From the NCBI RefSeq assembly GCF_014764505.1, contig NZ_JACXWX010000003.1, positions 62,001-126,000 on the forward strand: 64,000 nucleotides of DNA, written 5' to 3'. Position numbers and translations under genes: made by a program. Below the pieces are notes generated by a model. It ran no database searches. It had not been told where the DNA came from and worked only from the letters and a program-made list of their open reading frames with translations. This DNA is from Phormidium tenue FACHB-886. Lineage in GTDB: Bacteria > Cyanobacteriota > Cyanobacteriia > Elainellales > Elainellaceae. Below are positions 34,232 to 44,293 of the stretch, one piece after another (positions within the stretch are counted from its first letter, which is position 1; each line of letters starts with the position of its first letter).

Positions 34232-34479
34232 GGTTTAGGCGCAGAACGGTAACACCTATTAGGATAGCAACTCTGAAATAGCACGATCGCCAGTTCGGAT
34301 AACCGCTTGCTGCCCCACAGCTCATCCTCAGAGCCAAGTGATACGATGAACGTATTGCGATGTCAATAACAATAGAGATATAGAGATATTGGTTCAATGT
34401 CTCTATTGACAATGAACAAAGCTAGAATTATTGACGCCTCTGTTTGCCCTATTTCATCGAAACTTCTGCCGATTTTGCC

Positions 34480-37293
34480 ATGCTAAAGACTCTGCTGGGC
34501 GATCCAAACGCTCGTAAGCTTAAGAAATATAAGAACGACATCGTTGAAATTAACCTTCTAGAAGAAGAAATTCAAGCCCTCAGCGACGAGCAGCTCACCG
34601 GCAAAACTGCAGAATTCCGGCAGCGTCTCGAAAAAGGTGAATCTCTCGATGACATTCTGCCAGAAGCTTTTGCCGTAGTGCGAGAGGCAGGTAAGCGAGT
34701 TTTGGGGATGCGTCACTTTGATGTCCAGCTGATTGGTGGCATGGTGCTGCACGATGGGCAGATCGCCGAGATGAAGACGGGAGAAGGCAAAACGCTAGTT
34801 TCTACGCTGCCTGCCTACCTCAACGCCATCTCTGGTAAAGGAGTGCATGTCGTGACGGTGAACGACTACCTTGCTCGCCGTGATGCCGAGTGGATGGGAC
34901 AAGTCCACCGCTTCTTGGGCTTGAGCGTGGGGCTGATTCAGCAGGGCATGAGTCCAGACGAGCGCAAAAAGAACTACGCCTGCGACATCACCTACAGCAC
35001 CAACAGCGAACTCGGCTTCGACTATCTGCGCGACAACATGGCAACCCACATGAACGATGTGGTGCAGCGCCCGTTTAACTATTGCGTCATTGACGAAGTA
35101 GACTCAGTACTGATCGACGAAGCCCGCACGCCGCTGATTATCTCCGGGCAAGTCGATCGCCCCAGCGAGAAATACACCAAAGCCGCTCAGATCGCCAACG
35201 CTCTCGTCAAGAAGAAAAACGAAGATGACCCAGAAGGACACTACGAGGTAGACGAAAAGCAGCGGAACGTCATTTTGGCAGACGAAGGCTTCATTGCCGC
35301 CGAGCAGATGCTAGAGGTGACTGACCTGTTCGACCCGCAAGACCCTTGGGCGCACTATATCTTCAACGCCATCAAAGCCAGAGAGTTATTCACCAAGGAT
35401 GTCAACTACATCGTCCGTAACAACGAGATTGTAATTGTAGACGAGTTTACAGGTCGCGTAATGGTGGGTCGTCGCTGGAGTGATGGCTTACACCAGGCGA
35501 TCGAAGCTAAAGAAGGGGTAGAAATTCAGCCGGAAACCCAAACGCTAGCCTCGATCACCTACCAAAACTTCTTCTTGCTCTATCCCAAGCTGGCAGGCAT
35601 GACAGGTACCGCCAAGACGGAAGAAGCCGAGTTTGAGAAGATCTACAAGCTAGAAGTAACGATCATCCCTACCAACCGCCCTACCGGACGGACGGATCTG
35701 TCAGATGTGGTTTACAAAACTGAAGCTGCTAAGTGGAAGGCGATCGCCCAAGAGTGCGCCGAATTCTATGAAGCAGGCCGTCCGGTGCTGGTCGGCACTA
35801 CGAGTGTTGAAAAATCTGAAGTGCTGTCGCGGCTGCTGGCGGAGCTAAAGATTCCCCACAACCTGCTGAACGCGAAGCCAGAAAACGTGGAGCGTGAATC
35901 GGAAATCATTGCCCAAGCGGGACGCAAGCAGGCAGTGACGATCGCCACCAACATGGCAGGACGCGGTACAGATATCATCCTGGGCGGCAACGCGGACTAC
36001 ATGGCTCGCCTAAAGGTGCGCGAGTACTTTATGCCACGCCTGGTACAGCCCGAAGATGAAGACGGCTTCGCAGTCACCAAGGTGATGGATGGGACAGGCG
36101 GACGCAGCGGCGGCAAAGGGTTTGCCCAAGCCACAGGCAAGGTGAAAACCTGGAAAGCCTCACCGCAAATCTTCCCCACCGAGCTTTCGAAGGAGACTGA
36201 AAAGCAGCTCAAGGAAGCGGTAGAGTTTGCTGTGAAGCAATATGGGGAGCGATCGCTGCCCGAACTCTCTGCCGAAGATAAAGTAGCAACGGCAGCCGAA
36301 AAAGCGCCCACTAGCGACCCTGCTATTCAAAGGCTACGGGATGTCTACAACCTGCTTCTCAAAGAATATGAGCAGTTCACCCACGCAGAACACGAAGAAG
36401 TGGTGCAGCTAGGCGGCTTGCATGTCATCGGCACGGAACGCCATGAATCCCGCCGGATTGACAACCAGCTCCGTGGACGTGCCGGACGGCAGGGCGACCC
36501 TGGCTCGACTCGCTTTTTCCTCAGCCTGGAAGATAACCTGCTGCGGATCTTTGGCGGCGATCGCGTTGCTAATATGATGAACCTGTTCCGCGTGGAAGAA
36601 GACATGCCGATTGAGTCGGGGATGCTGACGCGATCGCTGGAAGGCGCACAGCGGAAAGTGGAAACCTACTACTACGACATCCGGAAGCAGGTGTTTGAGT
36701 ACGATGAGGTGATGAACAACCAGCGGCGAGCAATCTACGCCGAGCGGCGGCGGGTGCTGGAAGAGCTTGACCTGAAAGAGCAGGTGATCAAGTACATCGA
36801 GAAAACGATGGATGACATCGTAGATGCCTACATCAATCCAGAGCTGCCGTCGGAAGAGTGGGAGCTAGACAAGGTGCTGGGCAAGGTGAAAGAGTTCATC
36901 TACCTGCTGCAAGACTTGGAGCCAGAGCAGCTAGCTGATTTGTCGGTGGGCGAAATTAAAACCTTCCTGCATGAGCAAGCCCGGATCGCCTACGACATGA
37001 AGGAAGCCCAGATCGACCAAATCCAACCAGGATTGATGCGGCAAGCAGAGCGCTTCTTTACGCTGCAGCAAATTGATACCCTCTGGCGCGAACACCTGCA
37101 GCAGATGGAAGCGCTGCGGGAGGCGATCGGTCTGCGGGGCTATGGGCAAAAAGACCCGCTGATTGAGTACAAGAGCGAAGGATATGAGCTGTTCCTGGAG
37201 ATGATGACGAACATTCGCCGGAATGTGGTCTACTCACTATTCCAGTTCCAGCCGCAGCCGCAGCCGATGGTGCAGTCGCAAAGCGCAGTTTAA
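34480..37293 (+). CDS. secA: Preprotein translocase ATPase SecA
   Basis: SecA drives protein export through SecYEG at plasma and thylakoid membranes. From ATG at 34480 ([20 protein letters not shown]) the protein is 937 residues. Walker A is MKTGEGKT with K104 and Walker B lies in [19 protein letters not shown]. The second nucleotide domain has [20 protein letters not shown] and [20 protein letters not shown]. The cyanobacterial/plastid insert ([18 protein letters not shown]) is present. The C-terminal cysteine-rich zinc/SecB-binding motif is absent, as usual in this phylum. The open frame starts earlier at a TTG (34444), which is not favoured. Confidence 0.98.
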   Translation: MLKTLLGDPNARKLKKYKNDIVEINLLEEEIQALSDEQLTGKTAEFRQRLEKGESLDDILPEAFAVVREAGKRVLGMRHFDVQLIGGMVLHDGQIAEMKTGEGKTLVSTLPAYLNAISGKGVHVVTVNDYLARRDAEWMGQVHRFLGLSVGLIQQGMSPDERKKNYACDITYSTNSELGFDYLRDNMATHMNDVVQRPFNYCVIDEVDSVLIDEARTPLIISGQVDRPSEKYTKAAQIANALVKKKNEDDPEGHYEVDEKQRNVILADEGFIAAEQMLEVTDLFDPQDPWAHYIFNAIKARELFTKDVNYIVRNNEIVIVDEFTGRVMVGRRWSDGLHQAIEAKEGVEIQPETQTLASITYQNFFLLYPKLAGMTGTAKTEEAEFEKIYKLEVTIIPTNRPTGRTDLSDVVYKTEAAKWKAIAQECAEFYEAGRPVLVGTTSVEKSEVLSRLLAELKIPHNLLNAKPENVERESEIIAQAGRKQAVTIATNMAGRGTDIILGGNADYMARLKVREYFMPRLVQPEDEDGFAVTKVMDGTGGRSGGKGFAQATGKVKTWKASPQIFPTELSKETEKQLKEAVEFAVKQYGERSLPELSAEDKVATAAEKAPTSDPAIQRLRDVYNLLLKEYEQFTHAEHEEVVQLGGLHVIGTERHESRRIDNQLRGRAGRQGDPGSTRFFLSLEDNLLRIFGGDRVANMMNLFRVEEDMPIESGMLTRSLEGAQRKVETYYYDIRKQVFEYDEVMNNQRRAIYAERRRVLEELDLKEQVIKYIEKTMDDIVDAYINPELPSEEWELDKVLGKVKEFIYLLQDLEPEQLADLSVGEIKTFLHEQARIAYDMKEAQIDQIQPGLMRQAERFFTLQQIDTLWREHLQQMEALREAIGLRGYGQKDPLIEYKSEGYELFLEMMTNIRRNVVYSLFQFQPQPQPMVQSQSAV

Positions 37294-37315
37294 GCTCAAG
37301 ACTAGATTGAATGAG

Positions 37316-37349
37316 AAAGGGGGTGGTGACACCCCCTTTTCTAATTTTT
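37316..37349 (+). terminator. Rho-independent terminator of secA
   Basis: A perfect 10-bp stem (AAAGGGGGTG and complement) with a GTGA loop starts 23 bases after the secA stop and is followed by TCTAATTTTT. Confidence 0.9.
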
Positions 37350-37419
37350 GATGCCCCTATCAATCGCCTCAAGCCAAAAACGGTAAGATTCCCTATAGCG
37401 CTCTCACTCCTTCTGCCGC

Positions 37420-38262
37420 ATGCTCTCCTTCCTCCTCGATCCCTTCAACTACGACTTCATGAAAAACGCGATCGCCGCTGGGGTGCTGGTGGGGATTCTG
37501 TGTCCGGTGGTGGGGACGTTTCTGATTGTGCAGCGGATGGCGTTATTGGGTGATGTGATTGCTCACGCCATTTTGCCAGGGCTGGCGATCGCCAACTTCT
37601 TGGGTATTGACCTGCTGATTGGGGCATTTGCCTTCGGCATGGTGAGTACGGCAGTCATTCATTGGATTCAGTCACAGTCTCGCGTCAAAATTGACGCGGC
37701 GATGGCGCTGACGTTTGCCAGCTTTTTTGCTTTCGGCGTGACGCTGCTAACGCTGCTCAAGAGCCGCCTTGATCTGCATGAGCTGCTGTTTGGTGACATT
37801 CTCAGCGTTACCCCTGCAGACGTTTGGCGAACAGGCATCCTGGCGGTGCTTATTTTGGGGCTGGTGGCGCTGTCCTTTAAAGAGCTACTGTTCTACACGT
37901 TCGATCGCACGGGGGCAGAAGCTTCTGGCTTGCCGGTGGGTGTGATTAATTTTTGTTTAATGGCGGCCATTACGCTCACGCTGATTGTCGGGATGCGGAT
38001 TGTCGGGGTGATTCTGGTGGTGTCGCTGATGGTGGGTCCGGCGATCGCCGCTTATCTGCTGGTCAAAGAGTTGCACTGGATGATGGTAGTTGGCTCAGTG
38101 TTGGGCGTAGTTTCAAGTGTCACAGGCATGTACGCTAGTTATTACTTGAACCTGCCGTCGGGTCCGGCGATCGCGCTGGTGGTGTTTGGCTTGTTTTTGC
38201 TTGCCCTGCTGTTTAGCCCCACCCAGGGGATCCTCACCCGCGCTCGGTTCCAACATCGGTGA
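37420..38262 (+). CDS. Metal (Mn/Zn-type) ABC transporter permease, orphan
   Basis: The 280-residue protein has about eight or nine membrane helices and the ABC-3 permease pattern: FDRTGAEASGLPVG with its EAA-like loop, ALLGDVIAHAILPGLAIA near the N-terminus, and VGVILVVSLMVGPAIAAYLL. It belongs to the ZnuB/MntB/PsaC group that imports Mn2+, Zn2+ or Fe2+. Such permeases are normally encoded with an ATPase and a substrate-binding protein; neither is adjacent here, so partners must be elsewhere or upstream genes were lost. It starts just after the secA terminator. Confidence 0.9.
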   Translation: MLSFLLDPFNYDFMKNAIAAGVLVGILCPVVGTFLIVQRMALLGDVIAHAILPGLAIANFLGIDLLIGAFAFGMVSTAVIHWIQSQSRVKIDAAMALTFASFFAFGVTLLTLLKSRLDLHELLFGDILSVTPADVWRTGILAVLILGLVALSFKELLFYTFDRTGAEASGLPVGVINFCLMAAITLTLIVGMRIVGVILVVSLMVGPAIAAYLLVKELHWMMVVGSVLGVVSSVTGMYASYYLNLPSGPAIALVVFGLFLLALLFSPTQGILTRARFQHR

Positions 38263-38295
38263 ACTTCACCAGCCCCCTATCTTTCCTAAAACTGC

Positions 38296-39252
38296 ATGAC
38301 TGGCGGCACATTACCTAATAGCACTCTCCAAGAATTTACCTGGAGCTGGCAGAAAAAGCCAATCACCGTAGTCTACGAAGTGATTGGCAGCGGTCAGCCA
38401 ATTTTGCTGCTGCCTGCTTTCAGCAGCATCTCTAGCCGTAGCGAAATGTACGGTTTGGCAAGCGAGTTGGCGCAATACTACCAAGTAGTGATTCCAGACT
38501 GGGTTGGCTTTGGCGACTCTTCCCGTCCCCGGCTGGACTATCGCCCTGCTCTGTATCACAACTTCTTGAAGGATTTCGTGCGTACCGTTTTTGATGAACC
38601 TGTGGTAGTCATCGCTGCTGGACATGCGGCAGGCTATGCCATGCAGCTATCAAACAATGGCCATGGCGGCCTGTGCCCTTGGTCATGGGTTGTGCTAGTG
38701 GCTCCCACGTGGCGCGGTCCACTGCCGACTATGATGGGCGATCGGCGTCGTGTTTTTCGGGCGCTGCGATCGCTAATCTACCTGCCGCTGATGGGGCAGT
38801 TCCTCTATTGGCTCAATACAACACCTATTTTTTTGCGCTGGATGGCAGGGCGGCATGTGTTAACAGAGCGTGCCCACCTGACGCGCGACTGGGTGAATCA
38901 AAAGTGGCGCACCACGCAGAAGAAAGGCGCTCGGTTTGGCTCGGCGGCGTTTGTCACAGGTAGCATTGACCCGGTACACAAGCGATCGCACTTCTTCGAT
39001 TTCTTTCAGCCGCCGCTCAAAGCACCTGTGCTGGTTGTGATTGGTGAGCAGGCTCCCCCCAAATCTCTTGAAGAAATGGAGATGCTGGTGCATTTTTCGG
39101 GGGTGGGCTTGCAGCAGCATCGGATGCCCGGTTCGCTAGGGCTACATGAAGAATATCCAGAAAAGCTAACGGCAGCGCTTTTACCGTTTTTGAGGAAGTA
39201 TCTATCTGGAGGAACCTCAGGAGGCACAAAAAGCAATCGACCAATTCTTTAA
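38296..39252 (+). CDS. Alpha/beta-hydrolase-fold protein lacking the nucleophilic serine
   Basis: The 318-residue protein has the fold's landmarks: oxyanion-side SGQPILLLPAFSSIS, PDWVGFGDSSRP after strand beta4, VVLVAPTWRGP, VLVVIGEQAPP and a late His in GSLGLHEEYP. The nucleophile elbow, however, reads A-G-H-A-A-G (109-113), with Ala at position 111 where Ser is expected in GHSxG. Hydrolysis by the usual triad is therefore not possible; a non-catalytic, binding or divergent role is inferred. It begins 33 bases after the metal permease and 86 bases before the formamidase gene, all on the plus strand. Confidence 0.85.
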   Translation: MTGGTLPNSTLQEFTWSWQKKPITVVYEVIGSGQPILLLPAFSSISSRSEMYGLASELAQYYQVVIPDWVGFGDSSRPRLDYRPALYHNFLKDFVRTVFDEPVVVIAAGHAAGYAMQLSNNGHGGLCPWSWVVLVAPTWRGPLPTMMGDRRRVFRALRSLIYLPLMGQFLYWLNTTPIFLRWMAGRHVLTERAHLTRDWVNQKWRTTQKKGARFGSAAFVTGSIDPVHKRSHFFDFFQPPLKAPVLVVIGEQAPPKSLEEMEMLVHFSGVGLQQHRMPGSLGLHEEYPEKLTAALLPFLRKYLSGGTSGGTKSNRPIL

Positions 39253-39338
39253 TTTTCCAACGAATAACTTTAACAAACCGCCAGGCAATGGCATTCTGGC
39301 ATCCAACCCCCTTATCAACCCTCTATTAGGAAAATCCC

Positions 39339-40361
39339 ATGAGCGGACTCGGCGGACTCAACAAATCTCCCAACGGCGTTGTGCTTGGACTCGTTCAGCT
39401 CCAGTTACCTAATGTGGTAACGCCCGACGATCTAGCAGCGCAAACGCAGCGAATTTGTCAGATGGTGGGCAAGGCGCGGCGCAACATGCCGACAATGGAT
39501 TTGGTGGTGTTCCCGGAATACTCTCTACATGGGCTGTCGATGGACACCAACCCAGAGATTATGTGCCGGCTGGATGGAGCCGAGGTCACAGCCTTCCAGC
39601 AAGCCTGCCGCGATCACCACATCTGGGGCTGCTTTTCGATCATGGAATACAACCCCAACGGTAATCCCTACAACAGCGGCATCATCATTGACGACAAAGG
39701 TGAACTGAAGCTGTATTACCGCAAGCTGCATCCTTGGGTGCCGGTAGAGCCGTGGGAACCAGGTAATTTAGGAATTCCCGTTTGCGAAGGACCCAACGGC
39801 AGCACGATCGCCCTGATCATCTGTCACGACGGCATGTTCCCCGAAATGGCGCGAGAGTCTGCCTACAAGGGCGCCGAGATCATGATCCGTACAGCAGGCT
39901 ACACGGCGCCGATTCGCCACTCCTGGCAAATCACAAATCAGGCGAATGCGTTTTGCAACCTCATGTATACTGCCTCAGTTTGTATGTGTGGCACAGATGG
40001 TTCGTTTGACTCGATGGGCGAAGGAATGTTTGTTAACTATGACGGCGTGCCGCTGGTAATGGGTAGCCACCGTCCGGATGAAATTATTACGGCTGAGCTG
40101 CGTCCAGATCTGGTACGCGAAGCTCGCAAACACTGGAGCGTTGAAAATAACATCTATCAGTTGGGACACCGGGGCTATGTGGCGGTGAAAAGCGGTGCTC
40201 AAGACTGCCCCTATACCTATATGAAAGATATGGTGCAGGGAAATTATCGACTGCCCTGGGAAGATGAAGTGGTGTACAAAGACGGAACTTCTTGCGGCTT
40301 CCCAGAACCGACGCGATCGTACCAGGGAGAGGAACTGCAGATCGTTGATGTAATCGGCTGA
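39339..40361 (+). CDS. amiF: Formamidase (AmiF-type nitrilase-superfamily amidase)
   Basis: The 340-residue cytoplasmic enzyme matches AmiF, which splits formamide into formate and ammonia. The nitrilase triad is seen: E60 in [11 protein letters not shown]129 in YYRKLHPW and C162 in [48 protein letters not shown] and [12 protein letters not shown] are characteristic of AmiF and the close paralogue AmiE; the short C-terminus (no extra 10-12 residues) favours AmiF. TTAGGA lies about 11 bases before the ATG. The next gene, a biuret-hydrolase-like enzyme, starts 20 bases after the stop, so they form an operon. Confidence 0.88.
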   Translation: MSGLGGLNKSPNGVVLGLVQLQLPNVVTPDDLAAQTQRICQMVGKARRNMPTMDLVVFPEYSLHGLSMDTNPEIMCRLDGAEVTAFQQACRDHHIWGCFSIMEYNPNGNPYNSGIIIDDKGELKLYYRKLHPWVPVEPWEPGNLGIPVCEGPNGSTIALIICHDGMFPEMARESAYKGAEIMIRTAGYTAPIRHSWQITNQANAFCNLMYTASVCMCGTDGSFDSMGEGMFVNYDGVPLVMGSHRPDEIITAELRPDLVREARKHWSVENNIYQLGHRGYVAVKSGAQDCPYTYMKDMVQGNYRLPWEDEVVYKDGTSCGFPEPTRSYQGEELQIVDVIG

Positions 40362-40381
40362 TCAAGGTTTTGAAGTGCTAT

Positions 40382-41077
40382 ATGCCTTATATTTCTGCTG
40401 ACCCCTACAAGTATCCGTTCAATGGCGATCTGCGTCCCGAGAACACAGTGCTGCTCATCATCGACATGCAGACTGATTTCTGTGGCAAGGGGGGCTATGT
40501 CGATCAGATGGGCTACGACCTTTCGCTAACCCGGGCGCCGATCGCCCCGCTGCAAAAGCTGCTAGCACTGATGCGCCAGCAGAACTTTCACATCATCCAC
40601 ACCCGGGAAGGACACCGCCCGGATTTAGCAGATCTGCCAGAAAATAAGCGATGGCGATCGCGGCAGATTGGCGCTGGCATTGGCGATGTGGGCCCTTGCG
40701 GCAAAATTTTGGTGCGCGGCGAACCGGGCTGGGAGATTATTCCAGAACTCGCGCCGCGACCCGGAGAGCCAATCATTGATAAACCGGGCAAAGGCTCTTT
40801 TTACGCTACCGATCTCGATCTACTGCTCAGAGGCAGAGGCATCCAAAACATCATCCTGACCGGCATCACCACTGATGTTTGTGTCCACACCACTATGCGA
40901 GATGCCAACGATCGGGGCTACGAATGCCTCCTGCTTTCCGACTGCACTGCCGCAACAGACTACGGCAACCACCTTGCCGCCCTCAAAATGGTGACGATGC
41001 AAGGCGGTGTATTCGGCGCAATTGCTGACTCGCAGGCGGTGATAGAGGTGATTGAAGGAATGAAGGGCGAGGGATAA
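40382..41077 (+). CDS. biuH: Biuret amidohydrolase-like cysteine hydrolase (isochorismatase fold)
   Basis: The 231-residue enzyme has the isochorismatase-superfamily triad D28 (IIDMQTDF), K134 ([10 protein letters not shown]) and C167 (TTDVCVHTT). The text is very close to BiuH of Rhizobium leguminosarum as I remember it ([33 protein letters not shown]). The triad and Q207 fall at a constant 8-residue offset from the BiuH residues D36, K142, C175 and Q215 I recall. BiuH converts biuret to allophanate and ammonia. RutB-type ureidoacrylate hydrolysis is the alternative. No allophanate hydrolase or urease gene is in the window. The ATG at 40382 is chosen over a TTG four codons earlier. Confidence 0.82.
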   Translation: MPYISADPYKYPFNGDLRPENTVLLIIDMQTDFCGKGGYVDQMGYDLSLTRAPIAPLQKLLALMRQQNFHIIHTREGHRPDLADLPENKRWRSRQIGAGIGDVGPCGKILVRGEPGWEIIPELAPRPGEPIIDKPGKGSFYATDLDLLLRGRGIQNIILTGITTDVCVHTTMRDANDRGYECLLLSDCTAATDYGNHLAALKMVTMQGGVFGAIADSQAVIEVIEGMKGEG

Positions 41078-41178
41078 AGCAATTTGCTTCCATTTCTGCT
41101 CGTTTCGCGTCTCATTCACCCAACCCAACGACCCCACAATCTTTTTTAACCCCCTTTGCCTTCCTTTATCCCCCTGCC

Positions 41179-42726
41179 ATGACCTCTACCATTACGACCC
41201 AACCGATCGTTGAAGTTGATGCTCCGCCTGAGCTGGAAATCATCAACATGACAAAGCAGTTTGGCAACCTTGTAGCGCTCGACAATGTTTCCATGCTGCT
41301 AAAGCCCGGTACCTTTCATGCGCTGCTCGGTGAGAATGGGGCAGGCAAAAGCACGCTGGTAAAGTGCATCATGGGGTTTTATAAAGCCGATCATGGGGAT
41401 GTGCTGATCAACAAACATGCCCACGAAATCAACAGCCCCCGCGATGCTCAGCGCTATGGGGTGGGGATGGTGTATCAGCATTTCACCTCAGTTCCGGCCA
41501 TGACGGTTGCTGAGAACTTGGTGCTGTCGCGCATTGACAGCCCAACGCTGATCAACTGGAAAGAAGAGTACGATCGGCTGAGTGCCTTTATGTCGATCGC
41601 GCCGTTCCAAGTGCCGTTGGATGCGCTAATTTCACAGCTTGCTGCGGGACAAAAGCAAAAGCTGGAGATTCTCAAGCAGCTCTACCTGAAAAACAAAATT
41701 TTGATTTTAGATGAACCAACCTCAGTCCTAACGCCTGACGAGGCAGATGAGGTGCTGGGACTGGTGCGGCAGCAGGTGACGGCGGGTCACTTGAGTGTGC
41801 TGATCATCACCCACAAGTTTCGGGAGGTGACGGCGTTTGCCGATGAGGTGACGGTACTCCGCAAAGGCAAATTTGCAGGGCATGGGTCGGTCAAAGACTT
41901 GAGCATCGCAGATATGGCAGAAATGATGATGGGCGAACGACGCGAGCCCCAGCCCGTCCCCAAAGTGGCGCAGCCAGAACTCAAGCCTGTGCTGGAAGTG
42001 CGCGATCTCCACGCCGACAAAGACAACGGGCTAGAAGCCGTAAGCGGTATCAATCTAACCGTACACAGCGGCGAAATTGTGGGAATTGCCGGCATCTCTG
42101 GCAACGGACAAAAAGAACTGGTGGAAGTGCTGGCGGGCCAGCGATCGCCCACTTCTGGGCAAGTGCAGGTCAATGGCGAACGCTACAGCGCAACTCGGGC
42201 AGAGATGTTTAGGCACAAAGTTTTTGCCTTGCCCGAAGAACCGCTGCGGAATGCCTGCGTACCCCACATGAGCGTGGCGGAGAATATGGCTTTGCGAACG
42301 TTCGATCGTCCGCCCCAAGCCAAAGGAATCCTGCTGTTGCTTAATGCAATCCGCCAGGTAGCGCAAGGGCTCATCCAACAGTTCTCGGTCAAAACGCCAT
42401 CGCCTGAAACCCCGATTCACAATCTTTCTGGCGGCAATGTCCAACGGACTGTTCTGGCGCGAGAGCTATCGGCGGATCACATCAACCTGCTGATTGCGGC
42501 CAACCCTTGCTTTGGTCTAGACTTCAACGCAGTCGAATTCATCCATGCTCAAATCATTGAAGCGCGTAACCGGGGGGTGGCAGTGTTGCTGGTTAGCGAA
42601 GACCTAGACGAGCTATTGAAACTTTCCGATCGCCTCATCGTGATTAGCGGCGGCAAGTTTGCCTATGAAAGTGCGATCGAATCAGCAGATTTTAGCGAAA
42701 TCAGCCACAGTATGGCAGGACATTGA
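41179..42726 (+). CDS. Nucleoside-type (BMP-linked) ABC transporter ATPase with two ABC domains
   Basis: The 515-residue protein has two ATPase domains. The first is complete: Walker A GENGAGKST, Q-loop MVYQHF, signature-like LAAGQKQKLEI and Walker B ILILDEPTS. The second has a degenerate Walker A (GISGNGQKEL) but a normal signature LSGGNVQR, as usual in the nucleoside/simple-sugar importer group (YufO-like). Partners (two permeases, a BMP-type binding protein) are not in the window. It follows the biuret-hydrolase-like gene by 101 bases, suggesting uptake of a nitrogen compound, though the substrate is unproven. The stop codon leads straight into a 29-bp perfect hairpin. Confidence 0.9.
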   Translation: MTSTITTQPIVEVDAPPELEIINMTKQFGNLVALDNVSMLLKPGTFHALLGENGAGKSTLVKCIMGFYKADHGDVLINKHAHEINSPRDAQRYGVGMVYQHFTSVPAMTVAENLVLSRIDSPTLINWKEEYDRLSAFMSIAPFQVPLDALISQLAAGQKQKLEILKQLYLKNKILILDEPTSVLTPDEADEVLGLVRQQVTAGHLSVLIITHKFREVTAFADEVTVLRKGKFAGHGSVKDLSIADMAEMMMGERREPQPVPKVAQPELKPVLEVRDLHADKDNGLEAVSGINLTVHSGEIVGIAGISGNGQKELVEVLAGQRSPTSGQVQVNGERYSATRAEMFRHKVFALPEEPLRNACVPHMSVAENMALRTFDRPPQAKGILLLLNAIRQVAQGLIQQFSVKTPSPETPIHNLSGGNVQRTVLARELSADHINLLIAANPCFGLDFNAVEFIHAQIIEARNRGVAVLLVSEDLDELLKLSDRLIVISGGKFAYESAIESADFSEISHSMAGH

Positions 42727-42795
42727 TTGAGAAATGAGGCTAAGGCTAGCGGTTTAGTTTTACATGAACCGCTAGCCTTAGCCTCATTTCTCAAT
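42726..42795. terminator. 29-bp perfect inverted repeat at the ABC ATPase stop codon
   Basis: The arms 42726-42754 and 42767-42795 pair over 29 bases without a mismatch, around a 12-base loop (TAGTTTTACATG). The first arm begins at the last base of the TGA. There is no T-run after it, only TTAAATATTC. It may be a strong terminator, an RNase III-type processing site or a recently formed inverted duplication. Confidence 0.85.
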
Positions 42796-42833
42796 TAAAT
42801 ATTCTGTCTTATCCTTTATCCCCTCCCCCCCGT

Positions 42834-43472
42834 ATGCCGCTTCCAGATGCTTCTACCTTACTCGTCTTTGTTCTGGCGACGATCGCCTTTTTGCTGCTGC
42901 CGGGTCCTGCAGTGCTCTATGTCGTGACTCGCAGCATTAGTCAGGGGCGGTTAGCGGGGGTGCTGTCGGCGCTGGGCGTTGAGACGGGTAACCTGGTTCA
43001 TGTGTTGGCAGCGGCGCTGGGGCTGTCGGCGGTGCTAGTGTCATCGGCGCTCGCCTTTAGCATTGTTAAGTATCTGGGCGCAGCATATCTGATATACCTG
43101 GGTGTGCAAAAGCTGCTCACCCCCGAAGATACACCACAGATGGTTGCAGCGCAGACTAAATTGGGACGTACCTTTCGCCAAGGCGTTCTCGTTGGCGCTC
43201 TCAATCCAAAAACTGCTCTATTCTTTTTGGCGTTTCTGCCGCAGTTTGTAGATGTGAGCAAGGGTGGTGTGGTAATTCAGCTGGTGCTGCTGGGGCTGCT
43301 CTTTGATCTGCTGGCAGTTGTGATTGATTGCTCCTATGCGTTGCTGGCAGGAACGATCGGGCAATGGCTACGAACGAACCGCACCTTTTGGCGGTCGCAG
43401 CGCTACTTCAGCGGCAGCGTTTACATCGGGCTGGGTCTCTCGACTGCCTTTGCCGCCGGACATGAACAGTGA
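42834..43472 (+). CDS. LysE-family (RhtB) exporter
   Basis: The 212-residue protein has six membrane helices and the LysE/RhtB pattern: [25 protein letters not shown] near the N-terminus, [16 protein letters not shown], and [25 protein letters not shown] in the second half. These exporters remove amino acids or homoserine lactones from the cytoplasm using proton motive force. It lies inside the amide-nitrogen cluster: its stop is 8 bases from the second cysteine hydrolase start, so the two are co-translated. The natural substrate cannot be read. Confidence 0.9.
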   Translation: MPLPDASTLLVFVLATIAFLLLPGPAVLYVVTRSISQGRLAGVLSALGVETGNLVHVLAAALGLSAVLVSSALAFSIVKYLGAAYLIYLGVQKLLTPEDTPQMVAAQTKLGRTFRQGVLVGALNPKTALFFLAFLPQFVDVSKGGVVIQLVLLGLLFDLLAVVIDCSYALLAGTIGQWLRTNRTFWRSQRYFSGSVYIGLGLSTAFAAGHEQ

Positions 43473-43480
43473 GGCACATT

Positions 43481-44173
43481 ATGACCGCGATCGTTGCTCT
43501 TCCCTATGACTACGACTTGCCGGATGATCTAACCCGCTTGGCGCTGGTAATCATCGATATGCAGCGCGATTTTCTAGAGCCTGGTGGCTTTGGCGATGCG
43601 TTGGGCAATGATGTGGAGCGGCTGCAAGCCATTGTCCCGACGCTGAAACAGCTCCTGGAATTTTTTCGGCTGCACAAGTTGCCCGTTTTCCACACGATCG
43701 AATGTCATGCACCCGACCTGTCTGATTGTCCTCCTGCCAAGCTGAAGCGTGGCAATAGCAGCCTTAAGATTGGCGATGCGGGAGGCATGGGGCGAATCTT
43801 AGTGCGGGGTGAAGTCGGTAATGATATCATTCCAGAGCTGCAGCCTCTACCCGGTGAAATCCTGATTCCAAAACCCGGTAAAGGAGCGTTCTATAATACA
43901 GAGCTTGAAAAGCATTTAACAGAAAAACGCATTACTCATTTGCTCATCACCGGTGTGACAACTGAGGTATGTGTGCAAACGACGATGCGCGAAGCAAACG
44001 ATCGTGGCTATGAATGCCTGATGGTGGAAGACTGCACTGAGAGCTATTTCCCATCATTCAAGCAAGCAACGCTAGAGATGGTGCGAGCGCAGGGCGGCAT
44101 TGTGGGTTGGACGGCAACGGCAGCAGCGGTAATGGCAGGCATAGAGGCGGCGATCGGCGTGGCTGTGCCCTGA
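43481..44173 (+). CDS. Second isochorismatase-fold cysteine hydrolase
   Basis: From ATG at 43481 ([17 protein letters not shown]), preceded by TGAGGC, the product is 230 residues; a GTG at 43469 overlapping the upstream stop is the alternative. The triad is visible in [23 protein letters not shown] and [20 protein letters not shown]. It is related to the BiuH-like protein encoded 2.4 kb upstream but clearly divergent ([17 protein letters not shown] in place of [15 protein letters not shown]). It should cleave an amide or ureido bond. A triuret- or carboxybiuret-type hydrolase would suit the neighbourhood, but that is inference. Confidence 0.85.
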   Translation: MTAIVALPYDYDLPDDLTRLALVIIDMQRDFLEPGGFGDALGNDVERLQAIVPTLKQLLEFFRLHKLPVFHTIECHAPDLSDCPPAKLKRGNSSLKIGDAGGMGRILVRGEVGNDIIPELQPLPGEILIPKPGKGAFYNTELEKHLTEKRITHLLITGVTTEVCVQTTMREANDRGYECLMVEDCTESYFPSFKQATLEMVRAQGGIVGWTATAAAVMAGIEAAIGVAVP

Positions 44174-44293
44174 AACTTTGCTTGAATGATTCCGTCTAGA
44201 CATTTCCCTGTCTCTCCTGTTATTCTCTGGGTCTCATGGCTGACCTGGAATCAATTCCAGCGGAGTCAATCTACACTTTTCAGAAATTTATTT

